Origin: Mycobacterium alsense
GTDB lineage: Bacteria > Actinomycetota > Actinomycetes > Mycobacteriales > Mycobacteriaceae
DNA length: 61,580 nt
Direction of reading: 5' to 3'
NCBI RefSeq assembly: GCF_002086635.1
Contig: NZ_MVHD01000031.1
Span: 1-61,580 of the forward strand
The notes beneath the pieces were generated by a model. That model was not told the DNA's origin. It saw only the letters and a list, made by a program, of their open reading frames with translations, and searched no databases. Below are positions 16,743 through 29,307 of this stretch, piece after piece. The translations under genes were made by a program, and so were the position numbers. Numbering within the stretch: position 1 is the stretch's first letter; every line of letters starts with the position of its first letter.

Positions 16743-18017
16743 GTGTACGGTGCGCTGGTGACGGCTGCTGATTTGTTTCGTCCCCGCACCGGCGCACCGA
16801 GTGCCGCAACGATATTGCGCTCGGCGCTGTGGCCGGTGGCCATCCTGTCGGTGCTGCACCGCAGCATCGTGGTCACGACCAACGGCAACATCACCGACGA
16901 CTTCAAGCCGGTCTACCGCGCGGTGCTGAACTTCCGCCACGGCTGGGACATCTACAACGAACACTTCGACTACGTCGACCCGCACTACCTCTACCCGCCC
17001 GGCGGCACGCTGTTGATGGCGCCGTTCGGCTATTTGCCGTTCGCGCCGTCGCGGTATTTGTTCATCCTGATCAACACCGTGGCCGTCCTGATCGCCTGGT
17101 ACCTGTTGCTGCGGATGTTCAAATACACGCTGTCCTCGGTGGCGGCGCCGGCGCTACTGCTGGCCATGTTCTGCACCGAGACGGTGACCAACACCCTGGT
17201 GTTCACCAACATCAACGGCTGCGTGCTGCTGGCCGAGATGCTGTTTTTGCGGTGGCTGCTGGACGGCCGGGTCGGCCGGCAGTGGTGGGCCGGCGTGGCG
17301 ATCGGGCTGACGCTCGCGCTCAAGCCCTTGCTCGGGCCGCTGCTGTTGCTGCCGCTACTGAATCGCCAGTGGCGGGCGCTGGTGCCCGCGATCGCGGTGC
17401 CCGTCGTCATCAACGCGGCCGCGTGGCCGTTGGTCAGCGATCCGCAGGACTTCGTCACCAAGACGGTCCCCTACATCCTGGGCACCCGCGACTACTTCAA
17501 CAGCTCGATCGAGGGCAACGGCGTGTACTTCGGCCTGCCCACGTGGCTGATCGTGTTCCTGCGAATCCTGTTCACGCTGATCGCGATCGGCGCGCTGTGG
17601 CTGTTGTACCGCTACTACCGCACCCGCGACCCGCTGTTCTGGTTCACCAACTCCGCGGGCGTGCTGCTGCTGTGGTCATGGCTGGTGCTCTCGCTGGCCC
17701 AGGGCTACTACTCGATGATGCTGTTCCCGTTTTTGATGACGGTGGTGCTGCGCAACTCGCTGATCCGCAACTGGCCGGCGTGGCTGGGGATCTACGGCTT
17801 CATGACGCTGGACCGCTGGCTGCTGTTCAACTGGATGCGCTACGGGCGCGCGCTGGAATACCTGAAGATCACCTACGGCTGGTCGCTGCTGCTGATCGTG
17901 ACGTTCACCGTGTTGTGTTACCGCTACCTGGACGCCAGGGCCGAGAACCGGCTGGACGACGGGATCGATCCGGCGTGGCTGACGGCCAAGCGGGATGAGG
18001 CTAGCGTGGAGGCATGA
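16743..18017 (+). CDS. aftC: Alpha-(1->3)-arabinofuranosyltransferase AftC
   Basis: The product has 424 residues with about ten membrane helices and belongs to the GT-C superfamily. The conserved Asp-Asp of NGNITDDFKPVYRAV lies in the first extracytoplasmic loop and is the catalytic signature. AftC adds alpha-1,3-linked arabinofuranose branches from decaprenyl-phosphoryl-arabinose to arabinogalactan and lipoarabinomannan. The sequence agrees with my memory of Rv2673 over most of its length, including the N-terminus MYGALVTAAD, which supports the GTG at 16743. The stop overlaps msrB by four bases (ATGA). Confidence 0.93.
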   Translation: MYGALVTAADLFRPRTGAPSAATILRSALWPVAILSVLHRSIVVTTNGNITDDFKPVYRAVLNFRHGWDIYNEHFDYVDPHYLYPPGGTLLMAPFGYLPFAPSRYLFILINTVAVLIAWYLLLRMFKYTLSSVAAPALLLAMFCTETVTNTLVFTNINGCVLLAEMLFLRWLLDGRVGRQWWAGVAIGLTLALKPLLGPLLLLPLLNRQWRALVPAIAVPVVINAAAWPLVSDPQDFVTKTVPYILGTRDYFNSSIEGNGVYFGLPTWLIVFLRILFTLIAIGALWLLYRYYRTRDPLFWFTNSAGVLLLWSWLVLSLAQGYYSMMLFPFLMTVVLRNSLIRNWPAWLGIYGFMTLDRWLLFNWMRYGRALEYLKITYGWSLLLIVTFTVLCYRYLDARAENRLDDGIDPAWLTAKRDEASVEA

Positions 18018-18424
18018 CTAGCCCGAAGCTGCAGCTGACCGACGACGAGTGGCGCCAGAGGCTCACCCCCGAGGAGTTCGACGTGCTGCGCCGTGCCGGC
18101 ACCGAGCGGCCGTTCACCGGCGAGTACACCGACACCAAGAGCGAGGGCGTCTACCAATGCCGGGCCTGCGGGGCCGAATTGTTCCGCAGCACAGAGAAAT
18201 TCGAGTCACACTGCGGGTGGCCGTCGTTTTTCGACCCGGCGAACTCCGACGCGGTGATTCTGCGCCCCGACCATTCGCTGGGCACGACGCGCACCGAGGT
18301 GCTGTGCGCCAACTGCCACAGCCACCTGGGCCACGTGTTCGAGGGCGAGGGCTACCCGACACCCACGGATCAGCGCTACTGCATCAATTCGATCTGCCTG
18401 CGGCTGGTGCCGGCGACCGGATAG
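18014..18424 (+). CDS. msrB: Peptide methionine-R-sulfoxide reductase MsrB
   Basis: The product has 136 residues. It contains two structural zinc pairs (CRAC and CANC), the substrate motif ESHCGWPSFFDP, the GHVFEGEG loop and the catalytic Cys in RYCINSICLRL. It reduces the R epimer of methionine sulfoxide in proteins, and in M. tuberculosis Rv2674 acts with MsrA against oxidative damage. Its start overlaps the aftC stop by four bases, so the two are coupled. The second cysteine of CINSIC may be the resolving residue. Confidence 0.93.
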   Translation: MTSPKLQLTDDEWRQRLTPEEFDVLRRAGTERPFTGEYTDTKSEGVYQCRACGAELFRSTEKFESHCGWPSFFDPANSDAVILRPDHSLGTTRTEVLCANCHSHLGHVFEGEGYPTPTDQRYCINSICLRLVPATG

Positions 18425-18475
18425 GGAGCGCGGCGCCCCAATTCCCGCCTGTCACAAGAATCGGACATGTACCGA

Positions 18476-18557
18476 TTTGCCCACCTCACAGCGACAGTGG
18501 CGTTGGTCGGCGCGACGGCCCGACGCTGATCTTCGCAGTCGCTGTGAGGTGGGCAAA
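18476..18557. repeat. Perfect 20-bp inverted repeat between convergent genes
   Basis: TTTGCCCACCTCACAGCGAC at 18476-18495 is the exact reverse complement of 18538-18557, with a 42-base spacer. It lies in the 185-base gap between msrB and the convergent methyltransferase gene. It could be a bidirectional transcription terminator, although no T-run follows. The long spacer and exact arms would also fit a miniature inverted-repeat element. Confidence 0.7.
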
Positions 18558-18609
18558 CCGTCACCCCCCGCCCTGCGGTGACGCAAGTGACGGGTGGGGC
18601 CACCAAAGC

Positions 18610-19359
18610 TCAGCCCACCCGGGTGGCGTGCACCTCCCAGAACGGCGCGTGCACCCGGCCGTTCTCCAGCCACGGCTCCATCGCCCGGAACCGATCCATC
18701 AGCGACTGGATCTGGTCGGCCATGTCGGGGTTGCGCGCGGCCATCAGCTCGATGGTCTGGGTGCTCATGTTGACCAGGTAGGTCGTCGGCCCGAGGTAGG
18801 TGATCTCCCACCCGGCGGGGGGCAGCACCCCGGTGAAGTCTTCCTCCGACAGCGACCGCACCATTTTGAAGCCGTTGACGTCGTGCTCGCCGAACTCGAA
18901 CATGTACAGCCGCGCCCCCGGCCTGGTCGCCCGGTGCAGGGCGTGCGCATAGGCCGCCTGCAGGTCGGGGTCGGTGCTGAAGGTGTGGTAGAAGGCGCAG
19001 TCGACGACGGTGTCGAACCGGTTGTCGAGCCCGTCCAGCTTCGTGGCGTCGGCCAGCTCGAAGTTCACCGACACACCGGCCCGCCGCGCGTTCTCCCGCG
19101 CCCGCTCCAGAGCGGCCGCCGACCCGTCGACACCGGTCGCCGAAAAGCCTTGGGAGGCATAGTAAATCGCGTGATGGCCGGGGCCGGTGCCCGGGTCGAG
19201 GACCTCGCCGTTGATCGCGCCCAGCGCCACCAGCCGCCGCACCACCGGCTGCGGGCCGCCGATGTCCCACGGCGTGGCGGCCGGCAGCCCGTGCGACAGC
19301 CGCTCGTCGCGGTACATCTCCTCGAAGCGGGTGGGGTCGGTCGGGTCCGGGGCGGTCAT
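18610..19359 (-). CDS. SAM-dependent methyltransferase, Rv2675c-type
   Basis: The product has 249 residues of class I methyltransferase fold. Motif I is [20 protein letters not shown] (normally DxGxGxG), the acidic motif II is [14 protein letters not shown], and [11 protein letters not shown] follows. The substrate is unknown. It is the last gene of a four-gene operon with hemE, hemY and chdC, overlapping chdC by four bases. A link with porphyrin or heme metabolism is therefore plausible but unproven. The C-terminal part ([20 protein letters not shown]) is specific to this subgroup. Confidence 0.85.
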   Translation of the reverse strand: MTAPDPTDPTRFEEMYRDERLSHGLPAATPWDIGGPQPVVRRLVALGAINGEVLDPGTGPGHHAIYYASQGFSATGVDGSAAALERARENARRAGVSVNFELADATKLDGLDNRFDTVVDCAFYHTFSTDPDLQAAYAHALHRATRPGARLYMFEFGEHDVNGFKMVRSLSEEDFTGVLPPAGWEITYLGPTTYLVNMSTQTIELMAARNPDMADQIQSLMDRFRAMEPWLENGRVHAPFWEVHATRVG

Positions 19360-20075
19360 GGCAGCGCGCTCACCAACTGCTCGACTCCCACCCGCGGGCC
19401 GGTGAAGAACGGCGTCTCGGCGCGGGTGTGCCGCCGGGCGTCGGTGGCGCGCAGCTCGCGCATCAGGTCGACGATGCGGTGCAGCTCGGGCGCCTCGAAC
19501 GCCAGGATCCATTCGTAGTCGCCCAGTGCGAACGCCGGCACGGTGTTGGCGCGCACGTCCTTGTACGCGCGCGCGGCCATGCCGTGCTCGGCGAGCATGC
19601 GGCGGCGTTCCTCGTCGGGCAGCAGGTACCACTCGTAGGACCGCACGAACGGATACACGCAGATGTAGGCGCCGGGCTCCTCGCCGGCCAAAAACGCCGG
19701 GATGTGGCTCTTGTTGAACTCGGCCGGCCGATGCAGCGCCACGCTGCTCCACACCGGCGAGCAGGCGCGGCCCAGGATGGTGGCGCGCCGAAAATCGGCG
19801 TAGGTCGCCTGCAGCGCCTCGACGCGTTCGGCGTGCGTCCAGATCATGAAGTCCGCGTCGGCGCGCAGGCCCGCCACGTCGTACAACCCGCGCACCACGA
19901 CGCCGCGCTCCTCCTGCTGCTTGAAAAACGTCGCGGCGTCGTCGATGACCTCTCTTCTCTCGTCACTTCCCTCCGAGCCCAGCTCGCCGGGCCGCACCGA
20001 GAACACCGAGAACATCAGGTAGCGAAGCTGCGAGTTCAGGGCCGCAAAATCAAGTTTGGAGTCGACTTTTGCCAT
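19356..20075 (-). CDS. chdC: Coproheme decarboxylase ChdC (HemQ)
   Basis: The product has 239 residues of the chlorite-dismutase fold. It converts coproheme to heme b with peroxide, the last step of the coproporphyrin-dependent pathway of actinobacteria. The radical-forming Tyr is expected in [20 protein letters not shown]. Other family segments are [14 protein letters not shown] and [20 protein letters not shown]. The start [10 protein letters not shown] at 20075 is five bases after hemY. Rv2676c is the M. tuberculosis orthologue. The enzyme is cytoplasmic and soluble. Confidence 0.92.
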   Translation of the reverse strand: MAKVDSKLDFAALNSQLRYLMFSVFSVRPGELGSEGSDERREVIDDAATFFKQQEERGVVVRGLYDVAGLRADADFMIWTHAERVEALQATYADFRRATILGRACSPVWSSVALHRPAEFNKSHIPAFLAGEEPGAYICVYPFVRSYEWYLLPDEERRRMLAEHGMAARAYKDVRANTVPAFALGDYEWILAFEAPELHRIVDLMRELRATDARRHTRAETPFFTGPRVGVEQLVSALP

Positions 20076-20080
20076 AACAC

Positions 20081-21435
20081 CTATCGTGCCATTTCCGCGT
20101 GCAGCGCCTCGATCGCACGCCCGGCCGCCCCGACGCAGGCCGGGACGCCGATGCCGTCCAGGAAGCTGCCGGCCACCGCCAGCGTCGGGGGCAGGCCCGC
20201 GCGCACCTCGGCGACCACGTCCGCATGGCCGGGGCCGTACTGCGGCATCGCGTCGATCCAGCGCCGGACGCGGGCGTCGACCGGGTCGACGGTGAGCCCG
20301 AACACGTCGTCGAGGTCGCTCAACGCCCACGCCAGCAGCTCGTCGTCGGTGGCGGTCTGGGCGACACGATCACCGAAACGCCCGAACGACAGCCGCAGGA
20401 ATTGCACGTCGCCCCCGGTGCCCCACTTGCGCGACGACAGCGTGATCGCCTTGGCGCGCAACGGTTCCCCGCTGGCCACCAACACCCCGGAGCACTCCGG
20501 GAACGGCGTGTCGCCCGGCACGGCCAGCGCCACCACCACCGACGACGCGCTCTCGATCCGGCTTGCGGCCGCGGCGCTGCGCGGGGCGACACCGTCGAGG
20601 AGCCGAACCAGCCGCGGGGCCGGGACCGCCACGACCACGGCGTCGGCGTGCCACCGGGCGCCGGCGTCGTCGCGCAGCTCCCAACCCGGTTCCAGCCGCT
20701 CCACCGCCGCGCGCACCCAGCGCACCCGGCTGCGCTCGACGAGCTCGTCGATCAGCGTCTGGTAGCCGCCGTCCAGCGCGCCGAACACCGGCGCCCCGGT
20801 GACCGGCGGCACCCCCCGCCGCACCGCGTCGGTCAGGCTGGCGGCGCCGCGATCCAGGGCCGCCGCGACGCTGGGGGCCGCCGCGCGCAGGCCGATCGTC
20901 GCCGCCGATCCCGCATACACCCCGCTCAGCAGCGGATCCACCGACCGGGCCACGACCTGCTCGCCGAACCGGTCGCCCACCAGGTCGGCGACCGCGGGGT
21001 CCGCGCCGGGCCGCCACGCCAGCGGGCGGCTGGGTTCGTCACCGATGCGCGCGAGCGTCGCCTCGTCGACCAGCCCTTCGACCGACGCCGCCGACGACGG
21101 GATCCCGACGACGGTGCCGGCGGGCAGCGGGTGCAACTCGCGCTGGCTGTAGATCAGGGGCCGCGCGCCGGTGGTGTCCAGCCGGCGCCCCGCCAGGCCC
21201 AGCTCGGCCAGCAGCGCCGGCATCTCGGGGCGGCGCAGCACGAACGCCTCGGCGCCCAGGTCCATCGGCCGGCCGCCGACGCGCTCGGTGCGCAACACGC
21301 CACCGAGCCGGTCGGCCGGGTCGAACAGCGTGATCGTCGCGTCGTCACCGGCGGCCGTGCGCAGCCGGTAAGCCGCCGCCAGCCCCGAAATCCCCCCGCC
21401 CACAACGCAATACGACGGGGAGCGACCGGCGCGAC

Positions 21436-21439
<4 letters not shown>
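20081..21439 (-). CDS. hemY: Coproporphyrinogen III oxidase HemY
   Basis: The product has 452 residues. The N-terminal FAD-binding motif is [16 protein letters not shown], followed by [22 protein letters not shown] and a C-terminal FAD contact [19 protein letters not shown]. In actinobacteria this enzyme oxidises coproporphyrinogen III to coproporphyrin III, although it was long named protoporphyrinogen oxidase (Rv2677c). It overlaps hemE by four bases and is followed five bases later by chdC, so consecutive pathway enzymes are made together. Ferrochelatase is not in the window. Confidence 0.92.
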
Positions 21440-23380
<1,941 letters not shown>

Positions 23381-23499
23381 GCAGGTGTTATGCGCTCGAT
23401 CGGACGCCTGTGAGCGCGGGTAACGGCTTGGTCGCGACGGCCGCGGGAATCGGCGCGCCTGTTTCGGAGCGTCGGCCGATAGGTCTACCGTCGGACGCT

Positions 23500-24081
23500 G
23501 TGAGCTCGACTGAACCGGCCCCATTCCGCGAGGCGGTGGCGGCGATGAACGCCGTCTCCGTGCGGCCGGAGATCGAGCTGGGCCCGATCCGTCCGCCGCA
23601 GCGGCTGGCACCCTACAGCTACGCCCTGGGCGCCGAGGTCAAGCATCCCGACCTCGAGATCGTCCCGGAGCGCTCCGAGGGCGACGCGTTCGGCCGGCTG
23701 ATCCTGCTCTACGACCCCGACGGCGCCGACGCCTGGGACGGGACGATCCGCCTGGTCGCCTACATCCAGGCCGACCTGGACCCCAGCGAGGCCGTCGACC
23801 CCCTGCTGCCGGAGGTCGCGTGGAGCTGGCTGGTCGACGCGCTGCAGGCGCGCCTCGAGCACACCACCGCCCTGGGCGGCACCGTCACCGCCACCACCTC
23901 GGTGCGCTACGGCGACATCTCCGGGCCTCCCCGCGCCCACCAGCTGGAGCTGCGGGCGTCGTGGACGGCGACCAGCCCCGACGTCAGGGTGCACGTCGAG
24001 GCGTTCTGCGAGGTGCTGGAGCACGCGGCGGGCCTGCCGCCGACCGGAGTCACCGATCTGAGCTCGCGGTCACGCGCCTGA
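23500..24081 (+). CDS. DUF3000 protein, Rv2680-type
   Basis: The product has 193 residues and is a soluble alpha/beta protein found across actinobacteria. Characteristic segments are RPEIELGPIRPPQRLAPYS, GRLILLYDPDGADAWDG and LPEVAWSWLVDALQ. No catalytic motif is visible and its function is unknown. It lies one base before the RNase D-like gene, as Rv2680 does before Rv2681, so the two are co-transcribed. The GTG at 23500 was chosen because upstream residues show no conservation and include the intergenic region after echA15. Confidence 0.85.
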   Translation: MSSTEPAPFREAVAAMNAVSVRPEIELGPIRPPQRLAPYSYALGAEVKHPDLEIVPERSEGDAFGRLILLYDPDGADAWDGTIRLVAYIQADLDPSEAVDPLLPEVAWSWLVDALQARLEHTTALGGTVTATTSVRYGDISGPPRAHQLELRASWTATSPDVRVHVEAFCEVLEHAAGLPPTGVTDLSSRSRA

Positions 24082-24082
24082 C

Positions 24083-25378
24083 ATGGGCGAACCGGGGCCC
24101 TTCGAACCCGACGTCACCGCGCCCGACGGCGCGCCCGAGCCCACCCCCCTGCCCCACCCGACCGACGGGATCCCCGACCTCGCGGTGAGCATCCGCGAGA
24201 TCGAGGCCGCCGCGCGGCAACTGGAACGCGGGCGCGGGCCGTTCGCGGTGGACGCCGAGCGGGCGTCGGGCTTCCGCTACTCCAACCGGGCCTACCTGAT
24301 CCAGATCCGGCGGGCGGGCGCCGGCACGGTGCTCGTCGACCCGGTCAGCCACGGCGGCGACCCGCTGACGGCGCTGCGGCCGGTCGCCGAGGTGCTGGGC
24401 AGCGACGAATGGATCCTGCACTCCGCCGACCAGGACCTGCCGTGCCTGGCCGAGGTCGGCATGCGGCCGCCGGCCCTCTACGACACCGAGCTGGCCGGGC
24501 GGCTGGCCGGATTCGAGCGGGTGAACCTGGCGACCATGGTCGAGCGGCTGCTGGGCTTCGGGCTGGCCAAGGGTCACGGCGCGGCCGACTGGTCCAAGCG
24601 CCCGCTGCCCGCCGAGTGGCTGAACTACGCGGCGCTGGACGTCGAGTTGCTCATCGAGCTGCGCGCGGCGATCGCGGACGTGCTGGCCGGGCAGGGCAAG
24701 ACCGGCTGGGCCGCAGAGGAATTCGAGTATCTGCGGGCGTTCAAGACGGGAGATGGCGACGGCGTGCCGGCGGCGCGCCGGGAGCGCTGGCGGCGAACGT
24801 CGGGGATCCATCGGGTGCGCGACCGTCGCGGGCTGGCGGCGGTGCGCGAACTGTGGCTGGCGCGCGACCGCATCGCGCAGCGCCGCGACATCGCGCCGCG
24901 CCGCGTGCTGCCGGATTCGGCGATCATCGACGCCGCCCTCGCCGACCCGAAGACGGTCGAGGAGATCGTCGAGTTGCCGGTGTTCGGCGGGCGCAACCAG
25001 CGCCGCAGCGCCCAGGTGTGGCTGGCGGCGCTCAGGGCGGCCCGGCAAAGCGAGGACCCGCCGGAGAACGCCGAGCCGCCCAACGGGCCCCCGCCGCCGG
25101 CGCGGTGGAGCAGGCGCAAGCCGGAGGCCGCCGCGCGGCTGGAAGCCGCCCGCGCGGCGCTGGGGGAGGTCTCGCAACGGGTGCACGTCCCCACCGAAAA
25201 CCTGATCTCGCCCGACCTGGTGCGCCGGCTGTGCTGGGACTGGGAGCCGAGACCGGACCCGCTGGCGGCCATCGACGAGTTCCTGCGCGCGGGCCAGGCG
25301 CGGTCGTGGCAGCGGGAACTCGTCGACCCCGCGTTGGCGCGGGCGCTGCAACCGCCGGACGACGAGGCCGACGACTAG
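24083..25378 (+). CDS. RNase D-like 3'-5' exonuclease with HRDC domain
   Basis: The product has 431 residues. The DEDD exonuclease motifs are Exo [16 protein letters not shown], Exo [17 protein letters not shown] and Exo [21 protein letters not shown] (DEDDy type). An HRDC-like domain follows in the second half ([20 protein letters not shown], then [19 protein letters not shown]). Enzymes of this form trim tRNA and other structured RNA 3' ends. Rv2681 is the positional match. The 3' end overlaps the convergent dxs gene by four bases. Confidence 0.88.
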   Translation: MGEPGPFEPDVTAPDGAPEPTPLPHPTDGIPDLAVSIREIEAAARQLERGRGPFAVDAERASGFRYSNRAYLIQIRRAGAGTVLVDPVSHGGDPLTALRPVAEVLGSDEWILHSADQDLPCLAEVGMRPPALYDTELAGRLAGFERVNLATMVERLLGFGLAKGHGAADWSKRPLPAEWLNYAALDVELLIELRAAIADVLAGQGKTGWAAEEFEYLRAFKTGDGDGVPAARRERWRRTSGIHRVRDRRGLAAVRELWLARDRIAQRRDIAPRRVLPDSAIIDAALADPKTVEEIVELPVFGGRNQRRSAQVWLAALRAARQSEDPPENAEPPNGPPPPARWSRRKPEAAARLEAARAALGEVSQRVHVPTENLISPDLVRRLCWDWEPRPDPLAAIDEFLRAGQARSWQRELVDPALARALQPPDDEADD

Positions 25379-27309
25379 TCGAGGCGCTCGGGGATTTCCG
25401 CCTCGGTGGCTTCATTGACCTTGGCGCCCAGCGCCGCGACCCAACCGGTGATGCGGCGGGCGATGTCCTGGTCGGTCAGCCCCTGGGCGGCCAGCACCTC
25501 GCCCCGCGAGGCGTGCTCGTAGAACTGCTGCGGCAGGCCGACGTCGCGGCAGGGCGTGTCGATCTCCGCGCGCCGCAGCGCCGCCGACACCGCCGACCCG
25601 ACCCCGCCGTTGACGCCGTTGTCCTCGCACGTGACGACCAGCTTGTGCCGCGCGGCCGCCTCCACGATGCCGTCGGACACCGGCAGCACCCAGCGGGGGT
25701 CGATCACCGTCACCCCGATGCCCTGGTTGTGCAGCCGCTTGGCCACGTCGAGCGCCATCGGCGCGAACGCGCCGACGGCGACCAGCAGGACGTCGTGGTT
25801 GCACCCCGCCGCGGGCACCGCGAGCACGTCGATGCCCGCAATGCCCGACCCGCGGCGCTCCAGGGCCGGAATGTCTTCGCCCACATCGCCTTTGGGGAAG
25901 CGAAGGGCCGTCGGCCCATCTTTGACGTCGAGCGCCTCGCCGAGTTCCTCGCGCAACCGGGTGGCGTCGCGGGGTGCGGCCACCCGGATCCCGGGCACGA
26001 TGTTCAACATCGACAGGTCCCAGATGCCGTTGTGGCTGGCGCCGTCGGAGCCGGTGACCCCGGCCCGGTCGAGCACCATGGTGACCGGCAGCTTGTGCAG
26101 CGCGACGTCCATCATGATCTGGTCGAAGGCCCGGTTGAGGAACGTCGAATAGATGGCGACCACCGGGTGCATGCCGCCCATCGCCAGCCCGGCCGCCGAG
26201 GTCATCGCGTGCTGCTCGGCGATGCCGACGTCGAACAGGCGATCCGGGAACTGCTGCCCGAACGCCGAAAGCCCGGTGGGCCCGGGCATGGCCGCGGTGA
26301 TGGCCACGACGTCGCGGCGCTTCCTGGCGTAGGCGATCAGCGCGTCGGAGAAGGTGGCCGTCCAGCCCGGGCCGGCGACCTTGGTGGCCAGCCCGGTGGC
26401 CGGGTCGATCACGCCGCAGGAATGCATCTGCTCGGCCTCGTCGTCCTCGGCCGGGCCGTAGCCCATGCCCTTGCGGGTGACGACGTGCACGATCACCGGG
26501 CGCCCGAAGCCGCGGGCGTGGCGCAGCGCCACCTCCACCGCGCGCTCGTCGTGCCCGTCGACCGGCCCGACGTACTTCAGGCCGAGGTCGGTGAACAGCA
26601 GCTGCGGCGACAGCGAGTCCTTGATGCCGGCCTTGACGCTGTGCATGAAGCGGTAGGCGAGCTGGCCGAACAGGGGCAGCGACCGCACCATGTCCCGGCC
26701 GCGCTCCAGGGCCTGCTCGTAGGCCGGCTGCAGCCGCAGGGTGGCCAGGTGGTCGGCGACGCCGCCGATGGTGGGCGCGTAGCTGCGGCCGTTGTCGTTG
26801 ACGACGATGATCACCGGGCGGCGCGAGGCGGCGATGTTGTTCAGCGCCTCCCAGCACATGCCGCCGGTGAGCGCGCCGTCGCCGACGACCGCGACGACGT
26901 GCCGGTTGCGGTGCCCGCTCAGCTCGAACGCCTTGGCCAGGCCGTCGGCGTACGACAGCGACGCGCTCGCGTGGCTGGACTCGACCCAGTCGTGCTCGCT
27001 TTCCGCGCGCGACGGATACCCCGACAGGCCACCCTTCTTGCGCAGGCTCTCGAAGTCGTGGGAGCGCCCGGTGAGCATCTTGTGCACGTAGGCCTGGTGG
27101 CCGGTGTCGAAGATGATCGGGTCGTGCGGGGAGTCGAACACCCGGTGCAGCGCCAGCGTCAGCTCGACGACACCCAGGTTCGGTCCCAGGTGCCCCCCGG
27201 TGGCAGCGACCTTGTGAATCAGGAACTCGCGAATCTCACCGGCCAGATCGCGGAGTTGCCGTTGGGAAAGGTGCTGCAGATCAGCGGGTCCGCGGATCTG
27301 TTCGAGCAT
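25375..27309 (-). CDS. dxs: 1-deoxy-D-xylulose-5-phosphate synthase
   Basis: The product has 644 residues, the normal length. [16 protein letters not shown] contains the active-site His. The thiamine diphosphate motif is [17 protein letters not shown]. The catalytic Glu lies in [19 protein letters not shown], and [20 protein letters not shown] lines the substrate site. The enzyme joins pyruvate and glyceraldehyde 3-phosphate in the first step of the MEP pathway for isoprenoids, including decaprenyl phosphate used by AftC's donor. Rv2682c is the orthologue. It converges on the RNase D-like gene. Confidence 0.95.
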   Translation of the reverse strand: MLEQIRGPADLQHLSQRQLRDLAGEIREFLIHKVAATGGHLGPNLGVVELTLALHRVFDSPHDPIIFDTGHQAYVHKMLTGRSHDFESLRKKGGLSGYPSRAESEHDWVESSHASASLSYADGLAKAFELSGHRNRHVVAVVGDGALTGGMCWEALNNIAASRRPVIIVVNDNGRSYAPTIGGVADHLATLRLQPAYEQALERGRDMVRSLPLFGQLAYRFMHSVKAGIKDSLSPQLLFTDLGLKYVGPVDGHDERAVEVALRHARGFGRPVIVHVVTRKGMGYGPAEDDEAEQMHSCGVIDPATGLATKVAGPGWTATFSDALIAYARKRRDVVAITAAMPGPTGLSAFGQQFPDRLFDVGIAEQHAMTSAAGLAMGGMHPVVAIYSTFLNRAFDQIMMDVALHKLPVTMVLDRAGVTGSDGASHNGIWDLSMLNIVPGIRVAAPRDATRLREELGEALDVKDGPTALRFPKGDVGEDIPALERRGSGIAGIDVLAVPAAGCNHDVLLVAVGAFAPMALDVAKRLHNQGIGVTVIDPRWVLPVSDGIVEAAARHKLVVTCEDNGVNGGVGSAVSAALRRAEIDTPCRDVGLPQQFYEHASRGEVLAAQGLTDQDIARRITGWVAALGAKVNEATEAEIPERLD

Positions 27310-27403
27310 CCCGTCAGTCTACGCAGCCATCCCGGCAGATCAGAGTCCGCGCCGCGTCTTTGGTAGCGTCAGACGGCGGTGCGCCGGGAAGCCTGGTCGG
27401 CAG

Positions 27404-27439
27404 TGAAGTCCAAGAAGTCCAAGCAGTCCATGCAGTCCA
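27404..27439. repeat. Four tandem 9-bp repeats in the CBS-gene leader
   Basis: Four successive 9-mers, TGAAGTCCA, AGAAGTCCA, AGCAGTCCA and TGCAGTCCA, lie directly upstream of the CBS-domain gene (consensus NGMAGTCCA). They end 25 bases before its ATG. They could be a slippage-prone leader, or part of a longer reading frame with a Val-Gln/His repeat if an upstream start is used. Confidence 0.6.
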
Positions 27440-27464
27440 CGTCGTCCCCGACCCGGAGCACATC

Positions 27465-27950
27465 ATGACCCCAGTCGCCGCGCCTCAGACGTATCGTCGC
27501 ATCATGCGCGCCGAGCAAATCGCCGAGGACTTTCCCGTCGTCGGCATCGACGCCGACGCACTGGACGCCGCCCGCATGCTCGCCGAGCACCGACTGCCCG
27601 GCCTGGTGGTCACCGACGCGTCGGGGCGCCCGTACGCGGTGCTGCCCGCCTCCCAGGTGGTGCGGTTCATCGTGCCCCGCTACGTGCAGGACGATCCGTC
27701 GCTGGCCGGCGTGCTCAACGAATCCACGGCGGACCGCTGCGCCGAACGGCTGGGCGGCAAGACCGTGCGCGACGTGCTGCCCGACCATCTGGTCGACATA
27801 CCGCCGGCCAAGGCCGACGACACCATCATCGAGGTGGCGGCGCTCATGGCGCGGCTGAGAAGCCCCCTGGTCGCGGTGGTCGGCGAGGACAAGGCGTTGC
27901 TCGGCGTCGTCACCGCGTCGCGTTTGTTGGACGCCGCTTTGAGGCGCTGA
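27465..27950 (+). CDS. CBS-domain protein, Rv2683-type
   Basis: The product has 161 residues with two CBS-like halves: DFPVVGIDADALDAARMLAE...LPGLVVTDASGRPYAVLPAS, and later VDIPPAKADDTIIEVAALMA...PLVAVVGEDKALLGVVTASRL. Such pairs bind adenosine nucleotides and gate enzymes or transporters. GGAG stands seven bases before the ATG at 27465, which decides the start. It is 33 bases before the first of two ArsB-type permease genes, so it may regulate them. Confidence 0.85.
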   Translation: MTPVAAPQTYRRIMRAEQIAEDFPVVGIDADALDAARMLAEHRLPGLVVTDASGRPYAVLPASQVVRFIVPRYVQDDPSLAGVLNESTADRCAERLGGKTVRDVLPDHLVDIPPAKADDTIIEVAALMARLRSPLVAVVGEDKALLGVVTASRLLDAALRR

Positions 27951-27983
27951 TATCCCCAAAGCCCTGAGCGCCCAGGACAATCG

Positions 27984-29273
27984 ATGAGCATCGTCGCGAT
28001 CGTGGTGTTCGTGGTCGCCTATGCGCTGATCGCCAACGACCGCTTCAACAAGACCCTGGTGGCCTTGGCCGGCGCGGCGATCGTGGTCACCCTGCCGATC
28101 ATCACGTCCGGCGACGTCTTCTACTCCCGCGAATTCGGAATCGACTGGGACGTAATCTTTTTGCTCTTGGGCATGATGATCATCGTCAGCGTGCTGCGCC
28201 AGACCGGCGTGTTCGAATACGTGGCGATCTGCGCGGCCAAGCGCGCCAAGGGCTCCCCGTTGCGCATCATGATCCTGCTGGTCATCGTCACCGCGGTCGC
28301 GTCGGCCCTGCTCGACAACGTCACGACGGTGTTGCTCGTCGCCCCGGTCACGCTGCTCGTCTGCGACCGGCTGGCGATCAACGCGGCGCCGTTCCTGATG
28401 GCCGAGGCGATGGCGTCGAACATCGGGGGCACCGCGACGCTGGTCGGCGATCCGCCCAACATCATCATCGCCAGCAAGGCCGGCCTGACCTTCAACGACT
28501 TCCTGATCCACCTGACGCCGATCGTGATCATCGTCATGGCGGTCCTCGTCCTGATGCTGCCGCGGCTGTTCCCGGGCGCGTTCGCCGTCGACCCCGAGCG
28601 GGTCGCCGACGTCATGGCGCTCGAGGAGAAGGAAGCCATCCGGGACCGCGGCCTGCTGGTCAAGTGCGGCGTCGTGCTGGTCGCGGTATTCGCCGCGTTC
28701 GTCGCCCACGCGCCGCTGCACATGGATCCTTCCGTGGTGGCGATGCTGGGCGCCGGCATCCTGATCGTGGTCTCCAAGCTCGAGCAGACCGACTACTTCT
28801 CCAGCGTCGAGTGGGACACGCTGCTGTTCTTCGCGGGGCTGTTCATCATGGTCGGCGCCCTGGTCAAGACCGGTGTCGTCAAACAACTGGCGCACTTCGC
28901 CGTCACCGCGACCGGCGGCCACACCCTGCTGGCGACCATGGTGATCCTGGGCGCGTCCCTGGTGATCAGCGGGGTCGTCAACAACGTTCCCTACGCCGCG
29001 ACGATGACGCCGATCGTCGCCGACCTGGTGCGGGACCTGACGGACCACGCCAACCACGCGGCGCTGTGGTGGGCCCTGGCGCTGGGCACCGACTTCGGCG
29101 GCAACCTGACCGCCATCGGCGCCAGCGCCAACGTCGTCATCCTGGGCATCGCCAGGCGTGCCGACAACCCGATCTCGTTCTGGGAGTTCACCCGCAAGGG
29201 CGCGATCGTGACGGTGATGTCGGTCGCGCTGGCCGCGCTCTACCTCTGGTTGCGCTACTTCGTGTGGGTCTGA
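27984..29273 (+). CDS. arsA: ArsB/P-type ion transporter, first of a tandem pair
   Basis: The product has 429 residues and about eleven membrane helices, in the ion-transporter (ArsB/NhaD/CitM) superfamily. The two half-helix motifs are [22 protein letters not shown] in the first half and [20 protein letters not shown] in the second; together they form the substrate site. The M. tuberculosis orthologue Rv2684 is called arsA but is a permease, not the ArsA ATPase. Transport of arsenite has not been shown to my knowledge, and an organic or other anion is possible. No ArsR or ArsC gene is near. Confidence 0.8.
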   Translation: MSIVAIVVFVVAYALIANDRFNKTLVALAGAAIVVTLPIITSGDVFYSREFGIDWDVIFLLLGMMIIVSVLRQTGVFEYVAICAAKRAKGSPLRIMILLVIVTAVASALLDNVTTVLLVAPVTLLVCDRLAINAAPFLMAEAMASNIGGTATLVGDPPNIIIASKAGLTFNDFLIHLTPIVIIVMAVLVLMLPRLFPGAFAVDPERVADVMALEEKEAIRDRGLLVKCGVVLVAVFAAFVAHAPLHMDPSVVAMLGAGILIVVSKLEQTDYFSSVEWDTLLFFAGLFIMVGALVKTGVVKQLAHFAVTATGGHTLLATMVILGASLVISGVVNNVPYAATMTPIVADLVRDLTDHANHAALWWALALGTDFGGNLTAIGASANVVILGIARRADNPISFWEFTRKGAIVTVMSVALAALYLWLRYFVWV

Positions 29274-29307
29274 GCACGACCATGACCGAAGGTTCGGAGG
29301 CCGCGCG

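Noticed and set aside
15134..16906. 590-codon minus-strand frame
   Set aside because: It is antisense to the Rv2672-type lipoprotein gene and has low-complexity Gly/Arg/Val composition only.
18425..18609. Small gene between msrB and the methyltransferase gene
   Set aside because: The open frames there are generated by the inverted repeat itself and mirror each other; no start with a ribosome binding site.
24409..27366. 985-codon plus-strand frame
   Set aside because: It is the antisense of dxs and an alternate frame of the RNase D-like gene, both of which have full family motifs.
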